DNA from: Pseudomonas putida
GTDB lineage: Bacteria > Pseudomonadota > Gammaproteobacteria > Pseudomonadales > Pseudomonadaceae
Direction of reading: 5' to 3'
DNA: 64,000 nt
Assembly (NCBI RefSeq): GCF_028682475.1
Contig: NZ_JANHLE010000007.1
Coordinates: forward strand, 163,609 to 227,608
Part shown: positions 27,492-37,737 of the stretch, piece after piece
How the letters are laid out: the number at the start of each line of letters is the position of its first letter
How positions within the stretch are numbered: the first letter of the stretch is position 1
Notes under the pieces: generated by a model
Database searches by the model: none
Told to the model about the DNA's origin: nothing
What the model saw: only the letters and a program-made list of their open reading frames with translations
Program-made: the position numbers and the translations under genes

Positions 27492-28484
27492 TTAGCCTCC
27501 GCTCATGTTCATGAATCGTAGAATCTGCACTTCCCCGCCGACGTTGAAATCATGCCGCAACGGCTTACCTCTCAATGCCCGCTGCACCGCATCCACAATC
27601 GGCCGGTCATCCAGCGGATACCGGCGCAACAGCCCGCGCAGATCCAGCGAGTCCTCTTGCCCCAGGCACAACAACAAACGCCCCTCCACGGTCATCCGCA
27701 CCCGGTTACAGCTGGCACAGAAGTTGTGACTGTTGGGCGAAATAAACCCGATACGCGTCTGCGGATGCTGCGCCAGGCGCACATAACGCGCCGGCCCGCC
27801 GCTGTTCTCGGCGCTGTCGAGCAAGGCATGACGACTGGCAATCAGCCCCCGCACCTCCTCACTGGAACAGAACGACTCACCACGCGAACGCCCCACCTCG
27901 CCCAGCGGCATCTCTTCAATGAAGGTGATGTCGATACCCAGATCGATGGCGTACTGCACAAGCGGCAGTACCTCATCGAAGTTGCGCCCCTTCATCACCA
28001 CACAGTTGAGTTTGATCCGCTCGAACCCGGCAGTGCTTGCCGCTTCGATACCCCGCAACACCTGAGCGAGATCGCCATTGCGGGTAATCGCGCGAAAGCG
28101 CTCACTGTCCAGGCTGTCGAGGCTGATGTTCATGCGCTTGACCCCGGCATCCACCAGCGGCCGCGCCAGGCGCTGCAGCTGTGAACCATTGCTGGTCATC
28201 ACCAGCTCGCGCAAGCCCGGCAAGGCGGCAATGTGACGGCAAAGATCGACAATCCCCGGACGGATCAACGGCTCCCCTCCGGTCAGGCGGATCTTGCGCA
28301 CGCCCTGGCCGACGAACAGCGTTGCCAGACGCTGCAGCTCCTCGAGGGTGAGTACCTGCTGACGCGGCAGGAAGGTCATGTTCTTGGCCATGCAGTACAC
28401 ACAGCGAAAATCACACCGATCGGTCACCGACATGCGCAGATAATCGATCTGCCGCCCGAATCCATCCTGCATCACCGTGCTCAT
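27492..28484 (-). CDS. moaA: GTP 3',8-cyclase (molybdenum cofactor biosynthesis)
   Basis: Started at ATG 28484 (AAGGGGA site), 330 aa. The N-terminal radical-SAM cluster is CDFRCVYC near residue 25 and the second C-terminal Fe-S site begins CASCNRVRM near residue 255 with the third Cys in LLCLGQ. MoaA converts GTP to 3',8-cyclo-GTP, the first step to molybdopterin. It is the last gene of the nar operon, as in P. aeruginosa, supplying cofactor for NarG. Confidence 0.93.
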   Translation of the reverse strand: MSTVMQDGFGRQIDYLRMSVTDRCDFRCVYCMAKNMTFLPRQQVLTLEELQRLATLFVGQGVRKIRLTGGEPLIRPGIVDLCRHIAALPGLRELVMTSNGSQLQRLARPLVDAGVKRMNISLDSLDSERFRAITRNGDLAQVLRGIEAASTAGFERIKLNCVVMKGRNFDEVLPLVQYAIDLGIDITFIEEMPLGEVGRSRGESFCSSEEVRGLIASRHALLDSAENSGGPARYVRLAQHPQTRIGFISPNSHNFCASCNRVRMTVEGRLLLCLGQEDSLDLRGLLRRYPLDDRPIVDAVQRALRGKPLRHDFNVGGEVQILRFMNMSGG

Positions 28485-28506
28485 CACATTCCCCTTGCTT
28501 ACCTGG

Positions 28507-29421
28507 TTACTGCACCAGCGGCGAATCAGCGCCCTGTAGCTGGATACCACGAATATCGGCAGCACCGATCAGGGTCTGCAGGTACTGAACCACCGCCTTC
28601 TGCCAGACGCCTTGTTGCAGCTGGGTACGGATCGCGGTGGCGACCGCCTCGTACGGCAATTGCTGACCTTCGATGCGTTGGTCAACGCTGATGACATGCC
28701 AGCCATAGCGGCTTTCCAGCGGTTTGTCGGCCAGCCCCGGTGCCAGGGTGAACAACTGCCGCTCCAGCTCCGGCACCGTCTGGCCCTTGCTGATCTGCCC
28801 CAGTTCCCCGCCCTGTGCCTTCGACGGGCAAGCCGAGTACTTCAGTGCAAGCTCGGCAAACTGCTCGGGGAACTGCGCCAAACGCTGCTGCAGGATCTCG
28901 GCCTGAACCAGCGCCAGGCTGCGCGCCTCGGCATCGTCCGGGGCACATTCGAGCAGAATGTGCCGTACCGCCAGCAGCGGCGCGCTGTGAAAGCGCCCGC
29001 GGTTGCTGTCGTAGTAACGCAGGCAGGTGGCCTCGTCACACTCCGGCACCTGCACCTCGCGCTCCAGCAGCAAGCGCGTGGCCGCCTCCTCCTCGTTCTC
29101 GCCCGCGCCGACCTGCAACGACAGGCCCAGCTCGGCGATCCGCTGCTGCAACAATTCGCGGATCACCAGAGCGCGGGCGGCCATGAACAGCGCCTCCTCT
29201 CGGTCCGCCGCCGGGTGATATTGCAGCTCCTGGGCCATGGCCTGAGGGCTGATAGGTACCGCATTGACACTGATGATCGGCCATTCCTGCTCGCTGCTGG
29301 CGATCAACTGCGCGGGTGCTACGAGCTCCACCGCCTCTACCGCCAGCTCGGGTTCAACTACCTTTGAAGAGGCGCAACCACCGCCGCCATTACCACCGCC
29401 ACATCCACATCCGCTTGACAT
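28507..29421 (-). CDS. Parvulin-type peptidyl-prolyl isomerase of the nar operon
   Basis: The 304-aa protein has a C-terminal rotamase domain ([53 protein letters not shown]) of the NifM/PpiC type and a SurA/NifM-like helical N-domain. It is unusual in starting [20 protein letters not shown], a Cys/Gly-rich tail with no hydrophobic signal, so it is probably cytoplasmic. The gene always-adjacent position to narI (10 bases) suggests a chaperone for assembly of nitrate reductase, as inferred for the corresponding Pseudomonas gene. Confidence 0.85.
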   Translation of the reverse strand: MSSGCGCGGGNGGGGCASSKVVEPELAVEAVELVAPAQLIASSEQEWPIISVNAVPISPQAMAQELQYHPAADREEALFMAARALVIRELLQQRIAELGLSLQVGAGENEEEAATRLLLEREVQVPECDEATCLRYYDSNRGRFHSAPLLAVRHILLECAPDDAEARSLALVQAEILQQRLAQFPEQFAELALKYSACPSKAQGGELGQISKGQTVPELERQLFTLAPGLADKPLESRYGWHVISVDQRIEGQQLPYEAVATAIRTQLQQGVWQKAVVQYLQTLIGAADIRGIQLQGADSPLVQ

Positions 29422-29431
29422 GACAACCTCC

Positions 29432-30112
29432 TCAGATTTTCTGCCGAACGATTTGATAGCGCCGTCCCAGGTACCAGACCGGGGCGCTGACGATGTGCAC
29501 CAGGCGGGTGAAGGGGAACAGCACGAACAGGGTCAGGCCAAGCAACACATGCAGCTTGTACACCAGGCTGACCGGCGCAATCGCAGCCGCGGCTTCTACC
29601 GGACGCAACAGCACGGTGTTCTGCGCCCACTCGGCGAGCATCACCATCACCGAGCCGTCCATGTGTCCGGTGGAGGCGACGATGGTCAGCAGACCGAGTA
29701 CCAGCTGTGCCAGCAACACCAGCAAGATCAGGATGTCCGAAGTGTTGGAGGTGGCGCGAACCCGTGGATCGGTCAGACGCCGGTGGATCAGCATGATCAG
29801 GCCGATCAGGCACAGCAGGCCGAAAAAGCCGCCGGAGACCATCGCCAGCAGTTGCTTGTTTTCAGTGCTGATCACATGGTGATAGACCGAAGCCGGGGTC
29901 AGCAGGCCGACAAAGTGCCCGGCGAGGACGAACAGCACGCCGATGTGAAACAGGTTGCTCGCCGCACGCATGCCGCGCCCGGAGAGCATCTGGCTGGAAC
30001 TGGCCTTCCAGGTGTACTGCGACAGGTCGAAACGCGCCCAACTGCCCAGCAGGCAGATCGCCAGAGCGATGTAGGGGTACACCCCGAACGCCAACAGATT
30101 CCATTTAGACAT
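29432..30112 (-). CDS. narI: Respiratory nitrate reductase, cytochrome b (gamma) subunit
   Basis: Start ATG 30112 (MSKWNLLAFGVYPYI); 226 aa. Five transmembrane helices are evident, with haem-ligand His residues in FHIGVLFVLAGH and in VYKLHVLLG. It oxidises ubiquinol at the periplasmic face and anchors NarGH on the cytoplasmic side. A longer open frame upstream is antiphase narJ. It overlaps narJ by 8 bases. Confidence 0.95.
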   Translation of the reverse strand: MSKWNLLAFGVYPYIALAICLLGSWARFDLSQYTWKASSSQMLSGRGMRAASNLFHIGVLFVLAGHFVGLLTPASVYHHVISTENKQLLAMVSGGFFGLLCLIGLIMLIHRRLTDPRVRATSNTSDILILLVLLAQLVLGLLTIVASTGHMDGSVMVMLAEWAQNTVLLRPVEAAAAIAPVSLVYKLHVLLGLTLFVLFPFTRLVHIVSAPVWYLGRRYQIVRQKI

Positions 30113-30860
30113 TGCCCACCTCCGTAGCCTGCGCGCTGGCCGGCCCTTGATGCTGAAAATCAACCCAGTGCAGCGGTACCGCGCTTTCTTCGCGGGCCTT
30201 GCCCGGCGCACTTGGCAGGGCGCTGCAACGCTCCTGCTGTTCGGCCTTGAGAAAATCCACCGCCTCCTCTTCCCAGATCTTGTCCAGGGCTTCGAGGGAG
30301 TCGTCGCGCTGCTCGGCAGCGACCTGTTCACGCAGGTCGGCCACGGCCTGGTGCGGTTCGGCACCGGCGATCTGCAACAGCGCGCGGAAGCAACTGGCGT
30401 AGGCACTCTCGCGCTCCTCCAGACGCGCGGCGAGCAAGGCCAGCAGGTGCGCGACGTCGGCCAGGCCTTCGCGGGCCTCAAGGTCGTCGCGGGTCGAAAG
30501 GTATTCCAGGTACAGCGGGATGTAGTCCGGCAGCTCCTTGACGCCGATGGCAAAGCCCGCTGCTTCGTACTGGGCAAGCATGTCGACCATGGCCTGGCCA
30601 CGGTCACGCGACTCGCCATGCACATGCTCGAACAGCAGCAGCGACAGCGCCCGGCCACGGCCGAACAGCGCACCGTAGTGCTCCTGGCCATCCATCAGGT
30701 CGTTGTTGCAGATCAGCTCCAGCAGCTCGAACAAAGCGCCGCGCTGACGCGGGCTGATTTCCCGCGCCTGGAGGATTGCCTGTTCCAGTTCATCACGGCC
30801 GTTGACCAGGGTCTCGGTCGGGTAATCGAGCAGCAGCGAAATCACTTTAAGGATGCGCAT
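30105..30860 (-). CDS. narJ: Nitrate reductase assembly chaperone (delta)
   Basis: From ATG 30860 (GGAGGAC site) the protein is 251 aa, a helical TorD/NarJ-type chaperone beginning MRILKVISLLLDYPTE. It includes the family stretch LPDYIPLYLEYLSTRD. It holds apo-NarGH until molybdenum cofactor is inserted and the complex docks on NarI. It starts two bases after narH ends. Confidence 0.95.
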   Translation of the reverse strand: MRILKVISLLLDYPTETLVNGRDELEQAILQAREISPRQRGALFELLELICNNDLMDGQEHYGALFGRGRALSLLLFEHVHGESRDRGQAMVDMLAQYEAAGFAIGVKELPDYIPLYLEYLSTRDDLEAREGLADVAHLLALLAARLEERESAYASCFRALLQIAGAEPHQAVADLREQVAAEQRDDSLEALDKIWEEEAVDFLKAEQQERCSALPSAPGKAREESAVPLHWVDFQHQGPASAQATEVGNV

Positions 30861-30862
30861 GC

Positions 30863-32401
30863 TCAGTCCTCCCACAACTGTACGGTTTTGAGGATGTCGC
30901 GGCGGTTGGCCTTCTTCGCCCCGAACATGTTGGTGTCGGAGCTGCCGCTACAGCCGCTGCCGAAACTGAAGCCGCAACCCGAGCGTTCGGCGAAGGCGTC
31001 GCTCATGGCCTCTTCACGGTGTGCACTTGGCACCACGTAACGGTCTTCGTAGTTGGCGATGGCCAGGTAGCGGTACATCTCCTCGACCTGGTTCACGCTC
31101 AAGCCAACGTCTTTCAACACCTGCAGATCCTGTACACCTTCAACCTGTTCGGAACGTTTGTAGGCACGCATCGCCAGCAGGCGCTTGAGCGCACGCTTCA
31201 CCGGTTTTTCGTCACCGGCGGTGAGCAGGTTGGCCAGGTAGCGCAGCGGAATACGCAGGCTGTCGACATCCGGGATCACCCCGTTCATGCCCACGGTGCC
31301 GGCAGCGGCGGCGTTCTGGATCGGCGACAGTGGCGGTACGTACCAGACCATCGGCAGCGTGCGGTACTCAGGGTGCAGCGGCAGCGCCAGCTTCCAGTCC
31401 ACGGCCATCTTGTACACCGGCGAGCGTTGCGCGGCGTCGATCACCGACTGCGGCACGCCATCTTTCAGGGCCTGGCGAATCACCGCCGGATCGTTCGGGT
31501 CGAGGAAGATCTCCAGTTGCTTCTCGTACAGGTCGTGCTCGTTGGCAGTGCTGGCCACTTCGCTGATGCGGTCGGCGTCATACAGCAACACACCGAGGTA
31601 ACGGATACGGCCGACACAGGTTTCAGCGCAGACGGTCGGCATCCCGGCTTCGATCCGTGGGTAGCAGAAGATGCACTTCTCGGACTTGCCGCTTTTCCAG
31701 TTGAAGTAGATTTTCTTGTACGGGCAACCGCTGATGCACATGCGCCAGCCGCGGCACTTCTCCTGGTCGATCAGGACAATGCCGTCTTCCTCGCGCTTGT
31801 AGATCGCCCCGCTCGGGCACGATGCCGCACAGGCCGGGTTCAGGCAGTGCTCGCACAGGCGCGGCAGGTACATCATGAAAGTGTTTTCGTACTCACCGTA
31901 GATGTCGGCCTGGATCTGGTCGAAGTTCTTGTCCTTGCGGCGTTTGGCGAACTCGGTGCCGAGGATTTCTTCCCAGTTCGGGCCCCACTCGATCTTTTCC
32001 ATGCGCTTGCCCGAGACCAGCGAGCGCGGCCGCGCCGTCGGCTGATGCTCGCCCAAAGGCGCGGTATGCAGGTGCTGGTAATCGAAGTCGAACGGCTCGT
32101 AGTAATCGTCAAGGCCCGGCAGGTCGGGGTTGGCGAAGATGTTCGCGAGCACCCGGAACTTGCCGCCGATGCGTGGGTTGATGCTGCCGTTGGCGTTGCG
32201 CACCCAGCCGCCCTTCCACTTGTCCTGGTTCTCCCACTCTTTCGGGTAGCCGACCCCGGGCTTGGTTTCGACGTTGTTGAACCAGGCGTATTCCATGCCT
32301 TCACGGCTGGTCCAGACGTTCTTGCAGGTGATCGAACAGGTGTGGCAGCCGATGCATTTGTCCAGGTTCAGGACCATGCCAACTTGTGAACGAATCTTCA
32401 T
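30863..32401 (-). CDS. narH: Respiratory nitrate reductase, iron-sulfur (beta) subunit
   Basis: The 512-aa protein has four Cys clusters: CIGCHTCSITC (16-26), CEHCLNPACAASCPSG, CRGWRMCISGCPYKK and CIFCYPRIEAGMPTVCAETC. The Trp replacing a Cys in CRGWRMC marks the [3Fe-4S] centre typical of NarH. It conducts electrons from NarI haems to NarG. Residues after 490 are rich in Gly/Ser/Cys. Confidence 0.96.
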   Translation of the reverse strand: MKIRSQVGMVLNLDKCIGCHTCSITCKNVWTSREGMEYAWFNNVETKPGVGYPKEWENQDKWKGGWVRNANGSINPRIGGKFRVLANIFANPDLPGLDDYYEPFDFDYQHLHTAPLGEHQPTARPRSLVSGKRMEKIEWGPNWEEILGTEFAKRRKDKNFDQIQADIYGEYENTFMMYLPRLCEHCLNPACAASCPSGAIYKREEDGIVLIDQEKCRGWRMCISGCPYKKIYFNWKSGKSEKCIFCYPRIEAGMPTVCAETCVGRIRYLGVLLYDADRISEVASTANEHDLYEKQLEIFLDPNDPAVIRQALKDGVPQSVIDAAQRSPVYKMAVDWKLALPLHPEYRTLPMVWYVPPLSPIQNAAAAGTVGMNGVIPDVDSLRIPLRYLANLLTAGDEKPVKRALKRLLAMRAYKRSEQVEGVQDLQVLKDVGLSVNQVEEMYRYLAIANYEDRYVVPSAHREEAMSDAFAERSGCGFSFGSGCSGSSDTNMFGAKKANRRDILKTVQLWED

Positions 32402-32412
32402 GACAGCACTCC

Positions 32413-35400
32413 TTATTCCATCTCGGTCGGCAGTGGACGTGGCAGCTCATCGCCGCGCGAACCGTCGAGCCAGTCGACCTTGGCCATCTTGCGCACGACG
32501 ACGAATTCGTCGCGGTTGCAGCCGACCGTGCCGTAATAGTTGAACCCATAGGCCTGCTGGGCATAGCCGCCGATCATGTGGGTCGGTTTGAGCACCACGC
32601 GGGTCACCGAGTTGTGGTGGCCGCCGCGGGTCTTGGTGGTTTCCGCGCCGGGGACGTTCACGATCCGTTCCTGGGCGTGGTACATCATCACCATGCCTTC
32701 CTTGACCCGCTGGCTGACCACCGCGCGGGCGGTCAGCGCGCCGTTGGCGTTGAAGCATTCGATCCAGTCGTTGTCCTCGATACCGGCGCGCTGCGCGTCG
32801 ATCTCCGAGAGCCAGACAATCGGCCCGCCACGGCTGAGGGTGAGCATCAGCAGGTTGTCGCTGTAGGTGCTGTGGATGCCCCACTTCTGGTGCGGGGTGA
32901 TCCAGTTCAGGACGATCTCGGTGTGGCCGTTGCTGCGCTTGCCTTTCACCGCGGCGATGGTCTGGGTGTTGACCGGCGGCCGGTAACTCATCAGCTGCTC
33001 GCCGAAAGCCTGCATCCACGGGTGATCCTGGTAGAACTGCTGGCGGCCGGTGATGGTGCGCCACGGGATGTTCTCGTGGACGTTGGTGTAACCGGCGTTG
33101 TAGCTGACATGATCGTCCTCGAGCCCCGACCAGGTCGGGCTGGAGATGATCTTGCGCGGCTGCGCCTGGATATCACGGAAGCGGATCGCTTCGTGGGCCT
33201 TGGACAGCGCCAGGTGGCTGTGGTCGATGCCGGTGAATTCGGACAGTGCCGCCCAGGCCTTGACCGCCACATGGCCGTTGGTTTCCGGGGCCAGCGAGAG
33301 GATGACTTCCGCCGCATCGATCGCGGTATCGATCTTCGGCCGGCCCTGGCTGATGCCGGCGTCGTTCTCGCGGTAGTTCAGTTCGCCGAGGAATTTCACT
33401 TCCTCATCGGTGTTCCAGTTGATGCCCTTGCCGCCGTTGCCGAGTTTCTCCAGCAGCGGGCCGAGCGAGGTGAACTGCTTGTAGATGTTCGGGTAGTTGC
33501 GCTCGACCACCTGGATGTTCGGCGCGTTCTTGCCGGGTTGCGGCGCGACGCCTGCAGTTTTCCAGTCGGTGCCGCCGAACGGCTGGGCCAGTTCGCCGAC
33601 GCTGTCGTGCAGCAGCGGTACGGTGACCAGGTCCTGCTCGATGCCCAGGTGCCCCTCGGCCATCTTCGAGAACGCCTTGGCGATGCCCTTGTAGATTTCC
33701 CAGTCGGAACGCGATTCCCAGGCCGGATCGATAGCCGCCGACAGCGGGTGGATGAAGGGGTGCATGTCCGAAGTGTTCATGTCGTCCTTCTCGTACCAGG
33801 TCGCGGTCGGCAGGACGATGTCGGAATACACGCAGGTCGAGGACATGCGGAAGTCCAGGGTAGTCACCAGGTCGAGCTTGCCGATGGCGCCCTCGTCGAC
33901 CCATTCGGCTTCCTGCGGTTTGCAGTCGCCGACCTGGCCGATGTCTTCGTTCATCACGCCGTTGCGGGTACCGAGCAGGTACTTGAGCATGTACTCGTGG
34001 CCTTTGCCCGAGGAGCCGAGCAGGTTGGAGCGCCAGATGAACATGTTGCGCGGGAAGTTGGCCGGGTTGTCCGGCTGCTCGCAGGCAAAGCGCAGGCTGC
34101 CGTCCTGCCAGCCCTTGACCACATAGTCCTTGGGCGCCATGCCAGCGGCGGCGGCATCGCGGCAGATGTCCAGCGGGTTGCGGTTGAGCTGTGGCGCGCT
34201 GGGCAGCCAGCCGGCGCGTTCGGCGCGGATGTTGTAGTCCAGGGCGTGCTCGGGGAACTGGCGCTTGTCGGCCAGCGGCGAGAGCACGTCGTGCATGTTC
34301 ATCTTCTCGTGGCGCCACTGCGAGCTGTGGGCGTAGAAGAAGCTGGTGCCGTTCATCTGCCGTGGCGGACGGTTCCAGTCCAGGCCGAAGGCCAGCGGCA
34401 GCCAGCCGCACTGCGGACGCAGTTTTTCCTGGCCGACATAGTGGGCCCAGCCGCCACCGGTCTGGCCGACGCAACCGCAGAGCATGAGCATGTTGATCAG
34501 CCCGCGGTAGTTCATGTCCATGTGGTACCAGTGATTCATCGCTGCGCCGACGATGATCATCGAGCGGCCACGGGTCTTGTCGGCGTTGTCGGCAAACTCG
34601 CGGGCGATCTGGATGGCTTTCTCGCGGCTGACGCCGGTGATCTGCTCCTGCCAGGCCGGGGTGCCGGGCACGCTGGCGTCGTCATAATCGCGGGCAACGT
34701 TGGCGCCACCCAGGCCGCGGTCGATGGCAAGGTTGGCTGCCGACAGGTCGAACACGGTAGCGACCTTGACCTGACTGCCATCCGCCAGGGTCAGACTGCG
34801 CACCGGCACACGGCGGTATTGCACGGCATCACCGGCCACATGCTGGAAGTGTTCGTGGGATTCGCCGGCGAAGTACGGGAAGGCCACTTCGGCGACATCG
34901 CCACCGATCAGGCTCAGGGTCAGGTCGATCTCGCGACCGCCGCCGCCTTCACGCGGCAGGATATTCCACTTGCCCTGCTCGCCCCAGCGATAGCCGATCG
35001 AACCCTGCGGCGACACCAGCTCGCCGTTGGCATCGAGGGCAATGGTTTTCCACTCGGGGTTGTTCTCCTGGCCGAGGTTGCCGGCCAGGTCCGAGGCCCG
35101 CAGGAAGCGGTCCGGCTGATAGCCTGCGCCCGGTGCGGTGCCAAGCATGGGTTTGAGCAGCACCAGCACCGGCAGGTCGGTGTAGCGCTTGGCGTACTCG
35201 GTGAAATAAGCGCTCGGCTGGTCGAGGTGAAATTCTTTGAAGATGACATGGTTGAACGCCTGGGCCAGGGCCGCATCGGTGCCCTGCTTGGGGTTGAGCC
35301 ACAGGTCGGTGAGCTTGGCCACTTCCGAGTAGTCGGGGGTGATGGCCACGGTCTTGGTGCCCTTGTAGCGCACTTCAGTGAAGAAATGCGCATCCGGGGT

Positions 35401-36180
35401 ACGGGTCTGCGGGACGTTGGAGCCCCAGGCAATGATGTAGTTGGAGTTGTACCAGTCGGCCGACTCCGGCACATCGGTCTGCTCGCCCCAGACCATCGGC
35501 GAAGCCGGTGGCAGGTCGCAGTACCAGTCGTAGAAGCTCAGGCAGGTGCCGCCGATCAGCGACAGGTAACGGGCACCGGCCGCGTAGCTGACCATCGACA
35601 TCGCCGGGATCGGCGAGAAGCCCACGACCCGGTCCGGGCCGTACTGCTTGACGGTATAGACGTTGGCCGCAGCGATGATCTCGGTAACCTCATCCCAGCT
35701 GGAGCGGATAAAACCGCCCATGCCGCGCTTGCTCTTGTACGAGTCGGCCTTGGCCTTGTTCTCGACAATGCTCGCCCAGGCCTCGACCGGCGCCATGCTC
35801 TGGCGCGCCTCGCGCCACAGTTTGAGCAGCGGCTTGCGGATCTTCGGGTACTTGAGGCGGTTGGCGCTGTAGATGTACCAGCTGTAACTGGCGCCCCGTG
35901 GGCAACCGCGCGGTTCGTGGTTGGGCAGGTCGTTGCGGGTCCGCGGGTAGTCGGTCTGCTGGGTTTCCCAGGTGATCAGGCCGTTCTTCACGTAGATTTT
36001 CCACGAGCAGGAGCCTGTGCAGTTCACCCCGTGGGTGGAGCGCACGATCTTGTCGTACTGCCAGCGTGAACGGTAGACGTTCTCCCAGTCGCGCGACTCT
36101 TTGCGAGTCTCGCCGTGACCGTCGGAAAACTCGTTTTGCTTGCGGTTGAAGAACCGCAATTGATCGAGCAGATGACTCAT
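32413..36180 (-). CDS. narG: Respiratory nitrate reductase, catalytic (alpha) subunit
   Basis: The 1255-aa protein is full length for NarG. The N-terminus shows the HGVNCTGSCSWKIYVKNGL Fe-S site (His plus three Cys ligands) and then CPRGASYSWYIYS. Mo-bis-MGD domains follow, with YNSNYIIAWGSNVPQTRTPD and the C-terminal molydopterin-binding part QQAYGFNYYGTVGCNRDEF. No twin-arginine export signal is functional here; NarG stays cytoplasmic. It reduces nitrate to nitrite using quinol electrons. A very long opposite-strand open frame across the gene is only a codon-bias shadow. Confidence 0.97.
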   Translation of the reverse strand: MSHLLDQLRFFNRKQNEFSDGHGETRKESRDWENVYRSRWQYDKIVRSTHGVNCTGSCSWKIYVKNGLITWETQQTDYPRTRNDLPNHEPRGCPRGASYSWYIYSANRLKYPKIRKPLLKLWREARQSMAPVEAWASIVENKAKADSYKSKRGMGGFIRSSWDEVTEIIAAANVYTVKQYGPDRVVGFSPIPAMSMVSYAAGARYLSLIGGTCLSFYDWYCDLPPASPMVWGEQTDVPESADWYNSNYIIAWGSNVPQTRTPDAHFFTEVRYKGTKTVAITPDYSEVAKLTDLWLNPKQGTDAALAQAFNHVIFKEFHLDQPSAYFTEYAKRYTDLPVLVLLKPMLGTAPGAGYQPDRFLRASDLAGNLGQENNPEWKTIALDANGELVSPQGSIGYRWGEQGKWNILPREGGGGREIDLTLSLIGGDVAEVAFPYFAGESHEHFQHVAGDAVQYRRVPVRSLTLADGSQVKVATVFDLSAANLAIDRGLGGANVARDYDDASVPGTPAWQEQITGVSREKAIQIAREFADNADKTRGRSMIIVGAAMNHWYHMDMNYRGLINMLMLCGCVGQTGGGWAHYVGQEKLRPQCGWLPLAFGLDWNRPPRQMNGTSFFYAHSSQWRHEKMNMHDVLSPLADKRQFPEHALDYNIRAERAGWLPSAPQLNRNPLDICRDAAAAGMAPKDYVVKGWQDGSLRFACEQPDNPANFPRNMFIWRSNLLGSSGKGHEYMLKYLLGTRNGVMNEDIGQVGDCKPQEAEWVDEGAIGKLDLVTTLDFRMSSTCVYSDIVLPTATWYEKDDMNTSDMHPFIHPLSAAIDPAWESRSDWEIYKGIAKAFSKMAEGHLGIEQDLVTVPLLHDSVGELAQPFGGTDWKTAGVAPQPGKNAPNIQVVERNYPNIYKQFTSLGPLLEKLGNGGKGINWNTDEEVKFLGELNYRENDAGISQGRPKIDTAIDAAEVILSLAPETNGHVAVKAWAALSEFTGIDHSHLALSKAHEAIRFRDIQAQPRKIISSPTWSGLEDDHVSYNAGYTNVHENIPWRTITGRQQFYQDHPWMQAFGEQLMSYRPPVNTQTIAAVKGKRSNGHTEIVLNWITPHQKWGIHSTYSDNLLMLTLSRGGPIVWLSEIDAQRAGIEDNDWIECFNANGALTARAVVSQRVKEGMVMMYHAQERIVNVPGAETTKTRGGHHNSVTRVVLKPTHMIGGYAQQAYGFNYYGTVGCNRDEFVVVRKMAKVDWLDGSRGDELPRPLPTEME

Positions 36181-36249
36181 GATGCTTTCCTCTCAGGCTT
36201 GCTGTGGGGTTCTGTGCCCCACCCACGCAAAAGTTGAATTCGGGTCCTG

Positions 36250-37737
36250 TCAGCAGGGGGCTTCGGCGCCTTTGCGCGCGTACCACCACCAGGTCACGAC
36301 GATGCAGCTCAGGTAAAAACCGACGAACATGTAGAAAGCCAGCGCCGGGCTACCGGTCATGGCCATCGAACTGCCGAAGGTCTTGGGAATGAAGAAGGCG
36401 CCAAAGGCCCCCATGGCCGAACTGAAACCGAGCACCGCGGCGGATTCCTTGCCGGCGTTTTTCAGCGCCTGCTCGTGGCCCTTCGCGCCTTTGCCGGCGG
36501 CGGCCTTTTCATGCAGGGTGCGGAAGATCACCGGGATCATGCGGAAGGTCGAACCGTTGCCGATGCCGGTGGTGAAGAACAGCAGCATGAACATGCCGAG
36601 GAAGCCGTAGAAATTGCCGGCCGTGCCCTGCTGCGGGATGAAGTGCAGTACACCGAAGACCATCACGATCATCAGCACGAAGTTCCACAGGGTCACCCGC
36701 GCGCCGCCGAACTTGTCGGCCACCCAGCCGCCCAAGGGGCGTACCAGGGCACCGACCAGCGGGCCGAGGAAGGCGAAAGCCAGGGCGTTGACCTCGGGGA
36801 ACGAGGTCTTGATCAGCATCGGGAAGGCCGCGGAGAAGCCGATGAACGAGCCGAAGGTGGCCAGGTACAGCCAGCACATCAGCCAGTTGTGCTTGCGCTT
36901 GAAAATCACCGCCTGCTCGCTGAACGAGGCCTTGGCGCTGGACAGGTCGTTCATGCCGAACCAGGCCAGCAAGGTCACGGCAATGATGAACGGCACCCAC
37001 AGGAAGCCTGCGTTCTGCAGCCACAACTGGCTGCCGTCGGCGAGCACCTGGGGTTGCCCGCCGAGTACCCCGAACACACCGAAGGTGATCACCAGCGGCA
37101 CGGCGAACTGCATCACCGAGACGCCAAGGTTACCCAGCCCGGCATTCAGGCCCAGGGCCGTGCCTTGCTGCGACTTGGGATAGAAGAAGCTGATGTTGGA
37201 CATGCTCGAAGCGAAGTTGCCGCCGCCAAAGCCACACAGCAGGGCAATCATCACGAACACACTGTAAGGGGTGCCCGGGTCCTGCACGGCAAAGCCCATC
37301 CACAGCGTCGGCAGCAGCAGCGAGGCGGTGCTCAGGGCGGTCCAGCGGCGGCCGCCGAAGATCGGCACCATGAACGAGTAGAACACCCGCAAAGTGGCGC
37401 CAGACAGGCCCGGCAGCGCCGCCAGCCAGAACAGCTGGTCGGTGCTGAAGGTAAAGCCGATGGCGTTCAGGCGCACGATCACCGTGCTCCAGACCATCCA
37501 CACGGCAAAGGCCAGCAGCAGTGCGGGAATCGAAATCCACAGGTTGCGGGTGGCGGTTTTCTTGCCGCTACGCCCCCAGAATGCGGGATCTTCAGGGCGC
37601 CAGTCATGAATGACCGGACCGGTGGGAGCGGGCTTGCCCCGCGATTGCGTTTTTTCAAACACATCGCTTCGCGAGGCAAGCTCGCTCCCACCCAAGCGAA
37701 CATCAGCGCCTGGGTCAGGCTTGTTAAGAACCGACAT
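36250..37737 (-). CDS. narK2: Nitrate/nitrite transporter, MFS (NarK2 type), with REP-encoded N-terminal insert
   Basis: ATG 37737 has an ideal AAGGAG site six bases upstream; 495 aa. Twelve helices follow an N-terminal cytoplasmic part of about 70 residues. MFS nitrate-porter motifs include GFGGGNFASSMSNISFFYP and GNGSTFRMIP with the N-G-S-T signature. Residues of about 15-40 are encoded by a REP pair lying in frame within the gene. It probably exchanges nitrate for nitrite or imports nitrate with protons. The start lies inside the end of narK1 (14-base overlap). Confidence 0.92.
   Translation of the reverse strand: MSVLNKPDPGADVRLGGSELASRSDVFEKTQSRGKPAPTGPVIHDWRPEDPAFWGRSGKKTATRNLWISIPALLLAFAVWMVWSTVIVRLNAIGFTFSTDQLFWLAALPGLSGATLRVFYSFMVPIFGGRRWTALSTASLLLPTLWMGFAVQDPGTPYSVFVMIALLCGFGGGNFASSMSNISFFYPKSQQGTALGLNAGLGNLGVSVMQFAVPLVITFGVFGVLGGQPQVLADGSQLWLQNAGFLWVPFIIAVTLLAWFGMNDLSSAKASFSEQAVIFKRKHNWLMCWLYLATFGSFIGFSAAFPMLIKTSFPEVNALAFAFLGPLVGALVRPLGGWVADKFGGARVTLWNFVLMIVMVFGVLHFIPQQGTAGNFYGFLGMFMLLFFTTGIGNGSTFRMIPVIFRTLHEKAAAGKGAKGHEQALKNAGKESAAVLGFSSAMGAFGAFFIPKTFGSSMAMTGSPALAFYMFVGFYLSCIVVTWWWYARKGAEAPC
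37621..37692. repeat. REP pair inside the narK2 coding sequence
   Basis: GGTGGGAGCGGGCTTGCCCC then GCGAT, about 18 bases of spacer, then the diverged arm TCGCGAGGCAAGCTCGCTCC then CACC. It is read through as in-frame codons and encodes GGSELASRSDVFEKTQSRGK then PAPTG. There is no stop in the sense frame. Confidence 0.88.

Noticed and set aside
32578..36069. Very long open frame (over 1100 codons) on the + strand opposite narG
   Set aside because: It is exactly antiparallel to narG, is rich in His/Gln/Arg/Ala as expected from GC-biased codons read in reverse, and has no ribosome site or recognisable domain.
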